Shown here one piece after another: positions 41,886-51,430 of a DNA stretch of 64,000 bases; position 1 is the first letter of the stretch; each line of letters begins with the position of its first letter. Origin of the DNA: an uncultured Chelatococcus sp. (lineage in GTDB: Bacteria; Pseudomonadota; Alphaproteobacteria; Rhizobiales; Beijerinckiaceae); the NCBI GenBank assembly GCA_937863995.1, contig CALMIK010000014.1, positions 1 to 64,000 on the forward strand, read 5' to 3'. The notes beneath the pieces were generated by a model, which had not been told where the DNA came from, searched no databases, and worked only from the letters and a program-made list of their open reading frames with translations. The position numbers and the translations under genes are program-made.

Positions 41886-42676
41886 CCGGAGGCCAAGCGA
41901 CATCTGCCCAAACGACATCTGCCGCGACACCCGCCCTCGCGACGCGCGGCCTCTCGCGCTCCTGGGGAGCCTTCAAGGCGAACAGCGACATCGACCTCTC
42001 GTTGCCGGTGGGGGCGCGCCACGCGCTGATCGGCCCCAACGGCGCGGGAAAGACGACCTTTATCAACCTGTTGACCGGCGTCGTGCCGCCGAGCAGCGGC
42101 GAGGTGTTTCTGGGAACAGAGAACATCACCCGCGTGTCGCAGGAAGAGCGCGTGCGCAAGGGGCTGGCGCGTACGTTCCAGATCAACAATCTGTTCCCGG
42201 GCCTCACCGTGCTGGAAAGCATCGTGCTGACCATTCTGGAGCGCAAGAACCTGACTCGGCGCTGGTTCCGGCCGGTCGCGCGGTACCGCGAGGAGATCGA
42301 GGAAGCCTGCGCGCTCGCCGCCGACCTGCACCTCGACGACCGGCTCGACGAGGAGGTGCGCACGCTGCCCTACGGCAAGCAGCGCCTGCTGGAGATCGTG
42401 CTGGCGCTCGCGACCCGGCCGAAGATCCTGCTGCTGGACGAGCCCGCGGCCGGCATTCCGTCGGGCGAGAGCATGGAAGTGTTCAACGTCATCGCAAAGC
42501 TGCCCGCCGACGTGACCATCCTGTTCATCGAGCACGACATGGACCTCGTGATGCGCTTCGCCGACCGCATCACGGTGCTCGTCGGCGGAAGGGTGCTGAC
42601 GGAGGGATCGCCACAGGCCATTACGTCCGATCCGCGCGTGCGCGAGGTCTATCTCGGGGAGGCGGATCATGGCTGA
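41882..42676 (+). CDS. Liv-type ABC transporter ATPase (LivG family)
   Basis: A 264-residue ATPase: Walker A GPNGAGKTT, Q-loop in ARTFQINNLF, and Walker B ILLLDEPAAGIP with the H-loop in FIEHDMD. The usual LSGGQ signature is replaced by LPYGKQRLLEI, a common LivG variant. This subunit and the LivF-type ATPase next to it drive uptake through the two permeases. The start overlaps the LivM-type stop (ATGA), and the end overlaps the LivF-type start by 8 bases. Confidence 0.93.
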   Translation: MTGGQATSAQTTSAATPALATRGLSRSWGAFKANSDIDLSLPVGARHALIGPNGAGKTTFINLLTGVVPPSSGEVFLGTENITRVSQEERVRKGLARTFQINNLFPGLTVLESIVLTILERKNLTRRWFRPVARYREEIEEACALAADLHLDDRLDEEVRTLPYGKQRLLEIVLALATRPKILLLDEPAAGIPSGESMEVFNVIAKLPADVTILFIEHDMDLVMRFADRITVLVGGRVLTEGSPQAITSDPRVREVYLGEADHG

Positions 42677-43370
42677 CCTGCTGAAAGTGGATGCTCTCAC
42701 GGCCGGTTACGGCCCCTCGCGGGTGCTGGACGGCATCTCGCTCGCCATGGGTGAAGGCGACAGCCTGGCGCTGCTCGGGCGCAACGGCGTCGGCAAGTCC
42801 ACGCTGCTGATGACACTGATGGGGCTTACCCATCGCCATGGCGGCGCCATTCGTTTCCAGGGCAGGGACATCTCCGGCTGGCCGGCGCACCGGCGCGCGC
42901 GAACGGGCCTCGGCTGGGTGCCGCAGGAGCGGCTGATGTTCCCCTCCCTCACCGTGGAAGAGCACCTGACGGCGGTTTCCCGCCCGGGCGAATGGGATCT
43001 GGCGACCGTCTACCGCTTTTTCCCGCGCCTCAAGGAGCGGCGCAACAACATGGGCAACCAGCTGTCCGGCGGCGAGCAGCAGATGCTCGCCATCGGCAGG
43101 GCGCTGATGGTGAATCCGCGCCTGCTGCTGCTCGACGAGCCGATGGAGGGCCTTGCGCCGATCATCGTGCAGGAGCTGAAGAGCATCGTCGGCGAGTTGA
43201 TCCGCAGCGCCGGCCTTGCCGTCATCGTGGTGGAGCAGCACGCCCGCCTCGCCCTGCAACTGACGCAACAGGCCATCGTGCTCGACCGCGGGCGCATCGT
43301 TCACGCTTCCACGAGCGCCGCTTTGCTCGATGACCCCGACAAGCTGCACCGGCTCGTGGCGGTCTCCTGA
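42669..43370 (+). CDS. Liv-type ABC transporter ATPase (LivF family)
   Basis: A 233-residue ATPase: Walker A GRNGVGKST, Q-loop WVPQERLMFPSL, signature LSGGEQQMLAIGRAL, Walker B LLLLDEPMEGLAP, H-loop VVEQHARLA. It completes the five-gene importer embedded in the aromatic-acid operon. The gap to mhpF is 48 bases and includes a GAGGGAAA ribosome-binding site for mhpF. Confidence 0.93.
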   Translation: MADLLKVDALTAGYGPSRVLDGISLAMGEGDSLALLGRNGVGKSTLLMTLMGLTHRHGGAIRFQGRDISGWPAHRRARTGLGWVPQERLMFPSLTVEEHLTAVSRPGEWDLATVYRFFPRLKERRNNMGNQLSGGEQQMLAIGRALMVNPRLLLLDEPMEGLAPIIVQELKSIVGELIRSAGLAVIVVEQHARLALQLTQQAIVLDRGRIVHASTSAALLDDPDKLHRLVAVS

Positions 43371-43418
43371 AACCGCGCCGTCCCGGCGCATCCGTCCCCC
43401 CGACAGAGGGAAAACACC

Positions 43419-44360
43419 ATGCGGAAGATCAAATGCGCGATCATAGGCTCCGGCAATATCGGCACGGACCTGATGATCAAGATCATGCGAACGTCGAGGC
43501 ATCTCGAAATGGGCGCCATGGTCGGCATCGATCCCAACTCCGACGGCCTGGCGCGCGCGGCGCGGCTCGGCGTTCCCGTCACCCATGAAGGCATCGATGG
43601 CCTGCTGAAGCTCGACGGCTACGCCGACATCGACATCGTGTTCGATGCCACGTCCGCCCGCGCCCACGTTCACAATAACGCCCTGCTGCAACAGGGCGGC
43701 AAGAAGGTGATCGACCTCACCCCCGCCGCGATCGGGCCTTTCGTCATCCCCGCGATCAACGGCGAAGCGGCGCTCGATGAGCCCAACGTCAATATGGTGA
43801 CGTGCGGCGGACAGGCGACCATTCCGATGGTGCACGCCGTCAAGCGCGCCACGCAGCGCCTGATCTACGGCGAAATCGTCGCCTCCATCGCCTCGAAATC
43901 CGCTGGGCCGGGCACGCGCGCCAACATCGACGAGTTCACGGAAACGACCTCCAAGGCCATCGAGGTGCTGGGCGGGGCGGAACGCGGCAAGGCGATCATC
44001 ATCCTCAATCCCGCCGAGCCGCCGCTGATCATGCGCGATACGGTGTTCACCCTGTCGCAGGGCGGGGACCCGGCCGCCATCGAGGCCTCCATCGCGCAGA
44101 CCATGGAAGCGGTGCGCCGCTACGTGCCCGGCTACCGGCTGAAGCAGAAGGTGCAGTTCGAGGTCATCGGCGACAACGCGCCGGTGCGCATTCCCGGCGT
44201 CGGTCCGGCCTCCGGCCTCAAGACCACCATCCTGCTGGAGGTGGAAGGGGCTGCCCATTACCTGCCGGCCTATGCCGGCAATCTCGACATCATGACTTCC
44301 GCCGCCCTCGTCACCGCCGACCGCTGGGCCGCCCGCAAACTCGAGAAGGAGGCCGCATGA
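43419..44360 (+). CDS. mhpF: Acetaldehyde dehydrogenase (acylating), MhpF-like
   Basis: A 313-residue enzyme: NAD+-binding [15 protein letters not shown] at the start, and the catalytic Cys in [20 protein letters not shown]. The dimer and channel region [45 protein letters not shown] is the MhpF/DmpF signature. It converts acetaldehyde and CoA to acetyl-CoA. MhpF binds the aldolase MhpE and receives acetaldehyde by channelling. The two genes overlap by 4 bases here, which fits complex formation. Confidence 0.95.
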   Translation: MRKIKCAIIGSGNIGTDLMIKIMRTSRHLEMGAMVGIDPNSDGLARAARLGVPVTHEGIDGLLKLDGYADIDIVFDATSARAHVHNNALLQQGGKKVIDLTPAAIGPFVIPAINGEAALDEPNVNMVTCGGQATIPMVHAVKRATQRLIYGEIVASIASKSAGPGTRANIDEFTETTSKAIEVLGGAERGKAIIILNPAEPPLIMRDTVFTLSQGGDPAAIEASIAQTMEAVRRYVPGYRLKQKVQFEVIGDNAPVRIPGVGPASGLKTTILLEVEGAAHYLPAYAGNLDIMTSAALVTADRWAARKLEKEAA

Positions 44361-45394
44361 TGGCGCGTCCCGATCCGAACAGGCTTTACATCCAGGATGT
44401 CACGCTCCGCGACGGCATGCACGCCATCCGCCACCGCTACACGCTCGACCAGGTGGCAGACATCGCCCGCGCGCTCGACCGCGCTGGCGTCGACGCCATC
44501 GAGGTGACGCATGGCGACGGCATCGCCGGCTCCACCTTCAACTACGGCTTCGGCGCGCATGACGATACGGAGTGGATCGCAGCCGCCGCTGCCGCTTGCG
44601 AGCGCGCCGTCGTTACCGTGCTGCTCATCCCCGGCATCGGCACGGTCCACGACCTCCGCCATGCCGTCGACGCGGGCGCGCGCTCGGTGCGCATCGCCAC
44701 CCATTGCACCGAAGCGGACGTGTCGCGCCAGCACATCGAGGAGGCGCGCAAGCTCGGCCTCGATACGGTGGGCTTCCTGATGATGGCGCACATGGCGCCG
44801 CCCGAGACGCTGGCGGAGCAGGCGAAGCTGATGGAAAGCTACGGCGCGGAATGCGTCTACGTCACCGACAGCGCCGGCGCTCTGCTGCCGGCGGGCTATT
44901 CCGAGCGGGTGAGGGCGGTGCGCGAGGCGCTGAAACTGGAAACGGAAATCGGCGTGCATACCCACCACAACCTCACGCTCGGCGTCGCCAACGCCGTTGC
45001 CGGCATCGAGGCCGGCGCCGTGCGTGTGGACGCCTCGCTCGCCGGCATGGGCGCGGGCGCGGGCAACGCGCCGCTCGAAGCGCTGATCGCGGTGCTCGAC
45101 CGCATGGACATCGACACGGGCGCCAACCTGTTCGCACTGATGGACGCCGCCGACGACATCGTGCGCCCCCTCCAGGACCGCCCGGTCCGGGTCGATCGCG
45201 AGAGCCTCGCGCTGGGCTATGCCGGTGTCTACTCGAGCTTCCTGCGTCATGCCGAAAACGCCTCCGGCATCTACGGCGTCGACACCCGCGACATCCTCGC
45301 GGAGCTCGGCCGCCGCCGCATGGTCGGCGGGCAGGAGGACATGATCGTCGACGTCGCTCTCGACCTTCTGAAGCAGGCCGGCTCACCCGCCTGA
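44357..45394 (+). CDS. mhpE: 4-hydroxy-2-oxovalerate aldolase, MhpE-like
   Basis: A 345-residue HMGL-like TIM-barrel aldolase: [21 protein letters not shown] (catalytic Arg and metal-ligand Asp), [28 protein letters not shown], the metal-binding HTHHN in [19 protein letters not shown], and a C-terminal DmpG-type communication domain. It splits 4-hydroxy-2-oxovalerate into pyruvate and acetaldehyde. Two adjacent ATGs (44357 and 44360) are possible; the first overlaps the mhpF stop. Confidence 0.95.
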   Translation: MMARPDPNRLYIQDVTLRDGMHAIRHRYTLDQVADIARALDRAGVDAIEVTHGDGIAGSTFNYGFGAHDDTEWIAAAAAACERAVVTVLLIPGIGTVHDLRHAVDAGARSVRIATHCTEADVSRQHIEEARKLGLDTVGFLMMAHMAPPETLAEQAKLMESYGAECVYVTDSAGALLPAGYSERVRAVREALKLETEIGVHTHHNLTLGVANAVAGIEAGAVRVDASLAGMGAGAGNAPLEALIAVLDRMDIDTGANLFALMDAADDIVRPLQDRPVRVDRESLALGYAGVYSSFLRHAENASGIYGVDTRDILAELGRRRMVGGQEDMIVDVALDLLKQAGSPA

Positions 45395-45441
45395 AACGGC
45401 GCCGCATTCAACGCGCCTGCGCGAGCTGAAAGGCAATTGAC

Positions 45442-46314
45442 ATGAGTACACGTCCCTACACAAGCATCTGGAGCGACCTCAACCAGGTGTCCTTTTCCCA
45501 GGGCTTCATCGACGCCGGCGAATACCGCATCCGGTATCTGCATGCGGGCGATTCATCCAAGCCCGCCCTCGTGCTGCTGCATGGCGTGACGGGACACGCC
45601 GAGGCCTACGTGCGCAACCTCGCCGCCCATGGCGAGCACTTCGATGTCTGGGCCATCGATCTGATCGGCCACGGCTACAGCAGCAAGCCGGCGCACCCGC
45701 TCGAAATTCCGCACTACATCGATAATGTGCTGAAATTCCTCGACGCGATCGGTGTCGAGCGCGCCCACTTCTCCGGCGAGTCGCTGGGCGGCTGGGTATC
45801 GGCGCGCTTCGCCCAGCTTCACCCCGACCGGGTCGGCCGCATCGTGCTGAATACGATGGGCGGCACCATGGCCAATCCCCAGGTCATGGAGCGCATCTAC
45901 ACGCTATCGACGGAAGCGGCGAACGATCCGAGCTGGGAGCGCGTCAAGGCCCGCCTCGAATGGCTCATGGCCGATCCGACAATGGTCACGGACGACCTCA
46001 TCCGCACGCGCCAGGCCATCTTCGAGCAGCCCGACTGGAAAATGGCCTGCGAGATGAACATGGCCTTGCAGAACCTCGAAATCCGCAAGCGCAACATGCT
46101 GTCCGACGACGACCTGCGCGCCATCGCCGCGCCGGCCCTGGTCATCTGGACCACGAAGGACCCGTCCGGCCCGGTCGACGAGGGGCGGCGCATCGCCTCG
46201 CTCATTCCCAACGGCCGGCTTGCGGTCATCGAAAACGCCGGCCACTGGCCCCAGTACGAGCAGGCGGAAATCTTCAATCGCACCCACCTCGATTTTCTGT
46301 TGTCGGACGACTGA
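45442..46314 (+). CDS. mhpC: Alpha/beta-hydrolase, meta-cleavage C-C bond hydrolase (MhpC-like)
   Basis: A 290-residue alpha/beta-hydrolase: oxyanion loop LLHGVTGHAEAYVRNL, nucleophile elbow GESLGGWVSARFA (Ser), Asp in VIWTTKDPSG and the catalytic His in IENAGHWPQYEQAEIFN. MhpC-type enzymes cleave the C-C bond of the ring-fission product to give 2-hydroxypentadienoate and an acid. A lid with the NALQNLEIRKRN-like segment is in place. It lies between the aldolase and the ring-cleavage dioxygenase, the substrate supplier. Confidence 0.88.
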   Translation: MSTRPYTSIWSDLNQVSFSQGFIDAGEYRIRYLHAGDSSKPALVLLHGVTGHAEAYVRNLAAHGEHFDVWAIDLIGHGYSSKPAHPLEIPHYIDNVLKFLDAIGVERAHFSGESLGGWVSARFAQLHPDRVGRIVLNTMGGTMANPQVMERIYTLSTEAANDPSWERVKARLEWLMADPTMVTDDLIRTRQAIFEQPDWKMACEMNMALQNLEIRKRNMLSDDDLRAIAAPALVIWTTKDPSGPVDEGRRIASLIPNGRLAVIENAGHWPQYEQAEIFNRTHLDFLLSDD

Positions 46315-46376
46315 GCCGGGCCATCCGACGCCAAACGCCAATAAATCCAACGTCCAGAACACTGGAGGAGCCATCC

Positions 46377-47396
46377 ATGTCACGACTTTCCGATCGTTTC
46401 GATCCCGGGCCGCAGATCGCCCAGTGCGGCACCATCAACCTCGGCACCCGGGATATCGAGAAATCCCTCTTCTTCTTTCGCGACACGCTCGGCATGGAAG
46501 AGGTGGAGCGCCACGGCAACGTTGCCTATCTGCGCTGCTATCAGGAGCTTGGCCACCATTCGCTCGTGCTGACGCAGCAGGATGAAGCCATCGTCAATGC
46601 CTACAGTTTCCGCGTGAAGCGCCCGCAGGACGTGGAACTGTTCTACGAGGAACTGAAGCGCCAGGAAATCGAAGTGCTGGAAGTGCCGGCGGGAACCGAG
46701 GCGGGGCGCGGAACGGCGATCCGCTTCCTGCTCCCCGGCGGCGGCCATCCGTTCGAGCTGTATTACGACATCGAGAAGCCGCGCGCGCCGGAGGCGCTGC
46801 GGTCGCGGCTGCCGTCCAACAGCTCGAAGCGGCGCGGGCTCGGTGTGCGGCGCATCGACCATTTCAACGTCCAGACATCGCCGTCCACCATCAACCAGGC
46901 CGAGCAATGGGTGCGCGAAACGCTCGGCTTCAAGCGGCGCGAGTTCGCCTACCTGCCGCAAAACCCCGGCACGATCATGGCTTCGTGGATGTCGGTGACG
47001 CCGCAGATGCATGACCTCGCCATTGTCGCCAATGGCCTGGAAAAATCCGCGCAGCTCCATCACGTCGCCTTCAACCTGCAGGATTTCTCCGACGCGCTCA
47101 CGGCTGCCGACATCCTGCGCGATCTCGACGTGTCTTACGGCGTCGGCCCCGGCAAGCACGGCATCGGGCAGGCGATGTATCTCTACATCCACGATCCCGG
47201 CTCCGACCACCGTGTCGAGCTCTATGCCGGCGGTTACCTCATTTTCGATCCCGACTGGGAGGCGATCGAATGGAAGCCGGCCGATTTCCCGGACGGTCTG
47301 ACGTGGTACGGCGATCCCATCGACACGACCACCAGCAGCCGGGGACGCCACACAACCGGCTCCGCCGGCCTGCATCGCGCGCCCGTTATCGCGTAA
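46377..47396 (+). CDS. Type I (VOC) extradiol ring-cleavage dioxygenase
   Basis: A 339-residue two-domain VOC protein. The N-terminal module begins GTINLGTRDIEKSLFFFRDTLGMEEVERHGNVAYLRC. The C-terminal module carries the iron ligands: His in VRRIDHFNVQ, His in LHHVAFNLQD and Glu in HRVELYAGGY. This is the catechol 2,3-dioxygenase/HpcB class, not the LigB-type (type II) MhpB used in E. coli. It should open the 2,3-dihydroxylated ring made by the monooxygenase. GGAGGAG precedes the ATG at 46377 by 6 bases. The last 30 residues are a Ser/Thr/Gly-rich tail. Confidence 0.87.
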   Translation: MSRLSDRFDPGPQIAQCGTINLGTRDIEKSLFFFRDTLGMEEVERHGNVAYLRCYQELGHHSLVLTQQDEAIVNAYSFRVKRPQDVELFYEELKRQEIEVLEVPAGTEAGRGTAIRFLLPGGGHPFELYYDIEKPRAPEALRSRLPSNSSKRRGLGVRRIDHFNVQTSPSTINQAEQWVRETLGFKRREFAYLPQNPGTIMASWMSVTPQMHDLAIVANGLEKSAQLHHVAFNLQDFSDALTAADILRDLDVSYGVGPGKHGIGQAMYLYIHDPGSDHRVELYAGGYLIFDPDWEAIEWKPADFPDGLTWYGDPIDTTTSSRGRHTTGSAGLHRAPVIA

Positions 47397-47419
47397 CCGG
47401 CACGGAGCAACCGCTATCA

Positions 47420-47450
47420 GACACAGGTTTTTCCCGGAAAATCCTGTGTC
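47420..47450. terminator. Hairpin after the aromatic operon
   Basis: GACACAGGTTTTT-CCCGG-AAAATCCTGTGTC is an inverted repeat of 12 paired bases with one mismatch, beginning 23 bases after the dioxygenase stop. No T-run follows outside the stem, so it may be a processing or attenuation hairpin as much as a terminator. Confidence 0.5.
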
Positions 47451-47618
47451 GGCGTTGCTCGGCATTGCGGGTTAGTCCGCCGGCAGCGTACATCGGGAAA
47501 ATCGATATAAGCGCCAATTGTTCGTTATAGATAGGTGTGGCGCCCGCGTGCAAGGCTGTTCGGAGAGGGATGAAGCCGGTCGAACCGGTGGCAACGATCC
47601 GAACAGGAAAGAATTCCG

Positions 47619-48581
47619 ATGTCCGAACATGGCTACAAGAGCGGGCGGCTTGACCTGCCATTCGTGGGAATCAGCACTTTTGGCAAGCGGCCGCTCTGCG
47701 CCGACTGGGACAGGATCGACGCGGACGTGGCGGTTCTCGGCGTGCCCTTCGACATGGGCACCCAGTATCGCTCCGGCGCGCGGTTCGGACCGCGTGCGAT
47801 CCGCGAGGCATCGACGCTGTTTTCCTTCGGTCATGCCGGCGCCTACGATCATGAGGACGACGAAGTCTATCTGCCGCTGGACAAAGTCCGTATCGTCGAC
47901 ATAGGCGACGCGGATATCGTGCACACCGACACCGCCGCAAGCCATGCGAACACCGAGCTGGCGGTGCGGAAAATTCTCGAAAAGGGCGCGTTGCCCGTGG
48001 TCCTCGGTGGAGACCATGCCGTCAACATCCCCTGTATCCGGGCGTTCAGCGACCACGGGCCGATCCACATCGTGCAGATCGACGCCCATCTCGATTTCGT
48101 CGACGAGCGCCACGGGGTGCGCGAGGGCCATGGCAATCCGATGCGGCGCGCGGCCGAGCAGGCCCACGTCAGTGGCCTGACCCAGATCGGCATCCGCAAT
48201 GTGTCGTCGACGGCGCGGGAGGGTTACGAGGACGCCCGCCGCCGCGGCTCCACCATTCTGTCGGTCCGGCAGGCCCGGAAGCTCGGCGTCGAAGGCGTGC
48301 TGGCGAGCATTCCCGCCGGCGCCCGCTACTACGTGACGATCGATATCGACGGTTTCGACCCGTCCATCGCTCCCGGCACCGGCACGCCCAGCCACGGCGG
48401 CTTCCTCTATTATGAGGTGATGGAAGTCCTGCAGGGGCTTGTGAAGCGGGGCGACGTGGTCGGCATCGACCTTGTCGAGGTTGCGCCGGCCTATGATCCC
48501 TCGGGCATAACCGGCTTTCTGGCGGCGCAGGTGTTGCTGAACTTCCTCGGCTACATCTTCGTCGCGCGCGGTGCGGCATAG
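47619..48581 (+). CDS. Ureohydrolase (arginase/agmatinase family), paralogue 1
   Basis: A 320-residue manganese/nickel-type ureohydrolase. Metal-binding motifs are complete: LGGDHAVN (His 133), QIDAHLDF (Asp 155, His 157, Asp 159) and TIDIDGFDPSIAPGTGTPSHGG (Asp 242, Asp 244). GVPFDMGTQYRSGARFGPRAIREAS near the start is typical of agmatinase-like enzymes. It would release urea from a guanidino compound. Two further ureohydrolases, a DUF1989 protein and an amino-acid ABC importer lie within 8 kb on the same strand. The exact substrate (agmatine, guanidinobutyrate, guanidine or other) cannot be told from motifs. Confidence 0.88.
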   Translation: MSEHGYKSGRLDLPFVGISTFGKRPLCADWDRIDADVAVLGVPFDMGTQYRSGARFGPRAIREASTLFSFGHAGAYDHEDDEVYLPLDKVRIVDIGDADIVHTDTAASHANTELAVRKILEKGALPVVLGGDHAVNIPCIRAFSDHGPIHIVQIDAHLDFVDERHGVREGHGNPMRRAAEQAHVSGLTQIGIRNVSSTAREGYEDARRRGSTILSVRQARKLGVEGVLASIPAGARYYVTIDIDGFDPSIAPGTGTPSHGGFLYYEVMEVLQGLVKRGDVVGIDLVEVAPAYDPSGITGFLAAQVLLNFLGYIFVARGAA

Positions 48582-48601
48582 CGATAGCCGGGGAGGGCGC
48601 G

Positions 48602-49240
48602 ATGCAGGGGCTCGGTTGCGGGGGAACGGTTCAGGTCATTCCGGCGCGCAAGGGCGTCGCGGCGCGTGTCGCGCGCGGGCAGGTGGTGACCGTCATCAAC
48701 ACGCACGGCAGCCAGGTCGTCGACACCTGGGCCTTCTGCGCCGACGACATCGGCGAGTTCATGTCGATGGAACACAGCCGCGGCGCCATCCTGAAGCTCA
48801 ACCCGGTGGCCGGCGACACGATGCGGAGCAACAGGCGGCGGCCGATGCTGACCCTGACGCACGATACCTCGGGCGGCGTGCACGATACGCTGATCGCCGC
48901 CTGCGACCGGTATCGCTACGAGCAGCTCGGGCACATCGGCCATCACGACAACTGCACCGACAACCTGGCGGACGCTCTCGCGGCGATTGGCCTCGCGCTG
49001 CCGGAGACACCTTCGCCGCTGAACCTGTTCATGAACATTCCCTGGGAAGCGGACGGCGCCATTTCGTTCGCGGCGCCGGTGTCGCAGCCGGGGTCCTGGG
49101 TGTCGATGCGGGCGGAGATGGACCTGATCATCGCATTTTCCGCCTGTCCGCAGGATCTCGTGCCGGTCAACGGCGCGGCGTGCGTGCCGACGAACGCCCA
49201 TTTCAGGATCGACGACGAACAGCCCGTCCTCGGCGGCTGA
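48602..49240 (+). CDS. DUF1989 (urea carboxylase-associated) family protein
   Basis: A 212-residue protein of the DUF1989/UAAP family: VARGQVVTVINTHGSQVVDTWAFCADDIGEFMSMEHSR, TLTHDTSGGVHDTLIAACDRYRYEQLG, the conserved NCTDNLADAL and the NIPWEADGAISFAAPVSQPGSWVSMRAEMDLIIAFSACPQDLVPVNG tail. Two members, CgdA and CgdB, form carboxyguanidine deiminase in the guanidine carboxylase pathway. Here only one DUF1989 gene is present and no urea carboxylase, so a different amidine or guanidine hydrolysis step is likely. It starts 20 bases after the first ureohydrolase with GGGGAGG before the ATG. Confidence 0.85.
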   Translation: MQGLGCGGTVQVIPARKGVAARVARGQVVTVINTHGSQVVDTWAFCADDIGEFMSMEHSRGAILKLNPVAGDTMRSNRRRPMLTLTHDTSGGVHDTLIAACDRYRYEQLGHIGHHDNCTDNLADALAAIGLALPETPSPLNLFMNIPWEADGAISFAAPVSQPGSWVSMRAEMDLIIAFSACPQDLVPVNGAACVPTNAHFRIDDEQPVLGG

Positions 49241-49267
49241 CGGCCGCCGGGGTTTGAGGCGGCGGGG

Positions 49268-50170
49268 CTATTCCGCGCCGTTGTTCTCGGTCCGCTTGCG
49301 CAGCTCCTGCACGAAGATCCGCTGCGCCAGCGAGGCCTTTTTGTGCTTCGGCGCGACGACCACGAACGGCGAGCGGATCTGCGCCTCGGGAACGAGCAGC
49401 GGCCGCAGCCGGCCCGCCTCCGTGAAGACGGTCGCCACGTGGTCCGGCAGATAGCCGAGGAAATGACCGCTGAGGATATACATCGTCTGCGCCTCGATGT
49501 TCGAGGCATTGGCGCCGACCGTGGCGTTGGGAATATGCCGCAGCTCGTTCTTGTTCGCGTATGGCCGGACCACGACCCGCGAACTTTCCACATCCGCCTT
49601 GGTCACGTTCTTCCTGGCGAATAGCGGGTGCCGGTCGCCGCAATACAGCGAGTTCATCTCGTGGTGGAAGACCGACTGCGTGTAGCCCGGCAGCGACTTG
49701 ATGCGCGGGGACAGCGCGAAGTCGATGCCCCCCTTGGCGATATCGGCGATCAACTGCTCGGGCGTGCCGATCGTGATCTGCAGCTCGACCTCGCTGGCCT
49801 TTCCGATGAACTGGTGAATGACGTCATCGATGCCGAGCTCGGCATCGGTCGCGGTCGCGTCGACGATGCCGACGCGCAATACGCCGGTCGCCCGTGAGCG
49901 AAGCTCGCCCAGTTGCCGCTCGAACACCGACAGCGCCGATGTTAGCGAATGCGAGTATTCGTAGACCGCGCTGCCCCGGTCCGTCAGCTCGAATCCGCGC
50001 CGGCCGCGCTGGCACAGCGAAAATCCGAGCCGTTCCTCAAGCGCGTTGATCTGGAAGCTGATCGTCGACTGGCTCATGGACAGCGCGAGCTGGGCGCCTG
50101 TGAACCCCCCGTGCTCGACCACCGAACGAAAGACCCTTAGCGCCCGGATATCGGAAGCCGATAAACGCAA
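49268..50170 (-). CDS. LysR-family regulator of the ureohydrolase/importer cluster
   Basis: A 300-residue LysR protein: helix-turn-helix FRSVVEHGGFTGAQLALSMSQSTISFQINALEERLGFSLCQRGRRGFELTDRG, then an effector domain (LRVGIVDATATDAELGIDD, VELQITIGTPEQLIADIAKGGIDFALSPR). It is divergent from the amino-acid binding-protein gene, with 285 bases between, and convergent with the DUF1989 gene. It is the only regulator in the cluster and probably responds to the imported compound. Confidence 0.9.
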   Translation of the reverse strand: MRLSASDIRALRVFRSVVEHGGFTGAQLALSMSQSTISFQINALEERLGFSLCQRGRRGFELTDRGSAVYEYSHSLTSALSVFERQLGELRSRATGVLRVGIVDATATDAELGIDDVIHQFIGKASEVELQITIGTPEQLIADIAKGGIDFALSPRIKSLPGYTQSVFHHEMNSLYCGDRHPLFARKNVTKADVESSRVVVRPYANKNELRHIPNATVGANASNIEAQTMYILSGHFLGYLPDHVATVFTEAGRLRPLLVPEAQIRSPFVVVAPKHKKASLAQRIFVQELRKRTENNGAE

Positions 50171-50455
50171 GGCTGCCCTCCTGAACGTCCGTGCCGCCGG
50201 ACGATGCCTTTCGCAATCTTATATCACCATTTTCGATGTATAGTCTATTCCTTCCATATTTATAAAAGCGTCAATCCTGACATCCTGTATTTTAGGGACA
50301 TGCCGAAGTGCTGGGCGGCTGTTGGTGACCGGGGTGGCAAAAGGCTTCCCGACAAGGAACTGACGGGAGAGATAATAAAGCCGCCCTCACGGATGCAATG
50401 AACTCAAAATATAAAATATCGAAACCAGACGGGAACATGTGAAGGGAAGAATATC

Positions 50456-51310
50456 ATGCGTTATGCTACGAAATTGTGCATGGCGATATCACTTGCCGCA
50501 TCTTTCTCAACCTTCAGCGGAGAAGGCGCTATCGCGGCCGATCTTCTGCAACGGATCAAGGACAAGGGGGAGATCGCCATCGCTTCGGAAGCCCGGTATC
50601 CGCCGTTCGAATTCGTCGAGAACGGCAAGGTCGTCGGTTACGGCGTGGACCTGTTCGCCGAGGTGATGAAGGGGCTTCCGGATGTGAAGGTGACGCGGCT
50701 CGACCTGCCGTTCCAGGGGCTGCTGCCCGGACTTCAGACCAATAAATTCGATGCGATCATCACGGCCGTCACGGTCAACAAACAGCGTTTCGACACTTAT
50801 CGCCTGTCGCTGCCCATTGCCGACGCGTCCTTTGCCTTCGTCAAGCGCAAGGGCGACGCTTCTCTCACCAAGCCGGAGGACCTCAGCGGGAAGAGCGTCG
50901 GCACGCAGGCCGGCTCGGCCCAGCTCAAGGGAACGCAGGCTTTTTCCGATGCGCTCAAGGCGAAAGGGCAGGCGCCGATCGCCAATATCCAGACCTATGT
51001 CGATTTCAACGAAGCCTATGCCGATCTGGCGGCGGGGCGTACCGATGCCGTCGTGAATTCGCTGCCCAATCTGCTCTATCTGCAGACCCAGCGCGGTGAC
51101 GTGTTCGAGACCGTGCGCACGACGTTCGGCGCGCCGACCTATTTTAGCTGGGCGTTCCGCAAGGACGACGACAGCAAGGCGCTTGCGGATTTCATCGATG
51201 ACCAGTTCCGCAAGCTTGCCGCCGATGGAACCATGGCGAAGCTTCAGGAAAAATGGTTCGGCTTCACCATGAAACTGCCGACCGACGCATTGCCGACACC
51301 GCAGAGCTGA
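50456..51310 (+). CDS. Polar amino-acid-type ABC substrate-binding protein
   Basis: A 284-residue periplasmic binding protein (type II, SBP_bac_3): signal peptide (TKLCMAISLAASFSTFSGEGAIAA), then ADLLQRIKDKGEIAIASEARYPPFEFVENGKVVGYGVDLFAEVMKGLP, GLLPGLQTNKFDAIIT, the SVGTQAGSAQ strand and the C-terminal WAFRKDDDSKALADFIDDQF. This family carries Arg, His, Gln, opines and related cations. With three ureohydrolases next door a guanidino or amidino ligand is the natural guess. The start follows GAAGGGAAG. Confidence 0.9.
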   Translation: MRYATKLCMAISLAASFSTFSGEGAIAADLLQRIKDKGEIAIASEARYPPFEFVENGKVVGYGVDLFAEVMKGLPDVKVTRLDLPFQGLLPGLQTNKFDAIITAVTVNKQRFDTYRLSLPIADASFAFVKRKGDASLTKPEDLSGKSVGTQAGSAQLKGTQAFSDALKAKGQAPIANIQTYVDFNEAYADLAAGRTDAVVNSLPNLLYLQTQRGDVFETVRTTFGAPTYFSWAFRKDDDSKALADFIDDQFRKLAADGTMAKLQEKWFGFTMKLPTDALPTPQS

Positions 51311-51430
51311 CGCAGCGCAGGACGCCGCTTCACTCGTATCGTGACGGGCGATGCCGTTTAGCGTCGTCCGCTTCACAGGGAAAGCCTATCCGGCTTCCGG
51401 CGCGGAACCCGTTCCACAAGGTCAGGCAAG

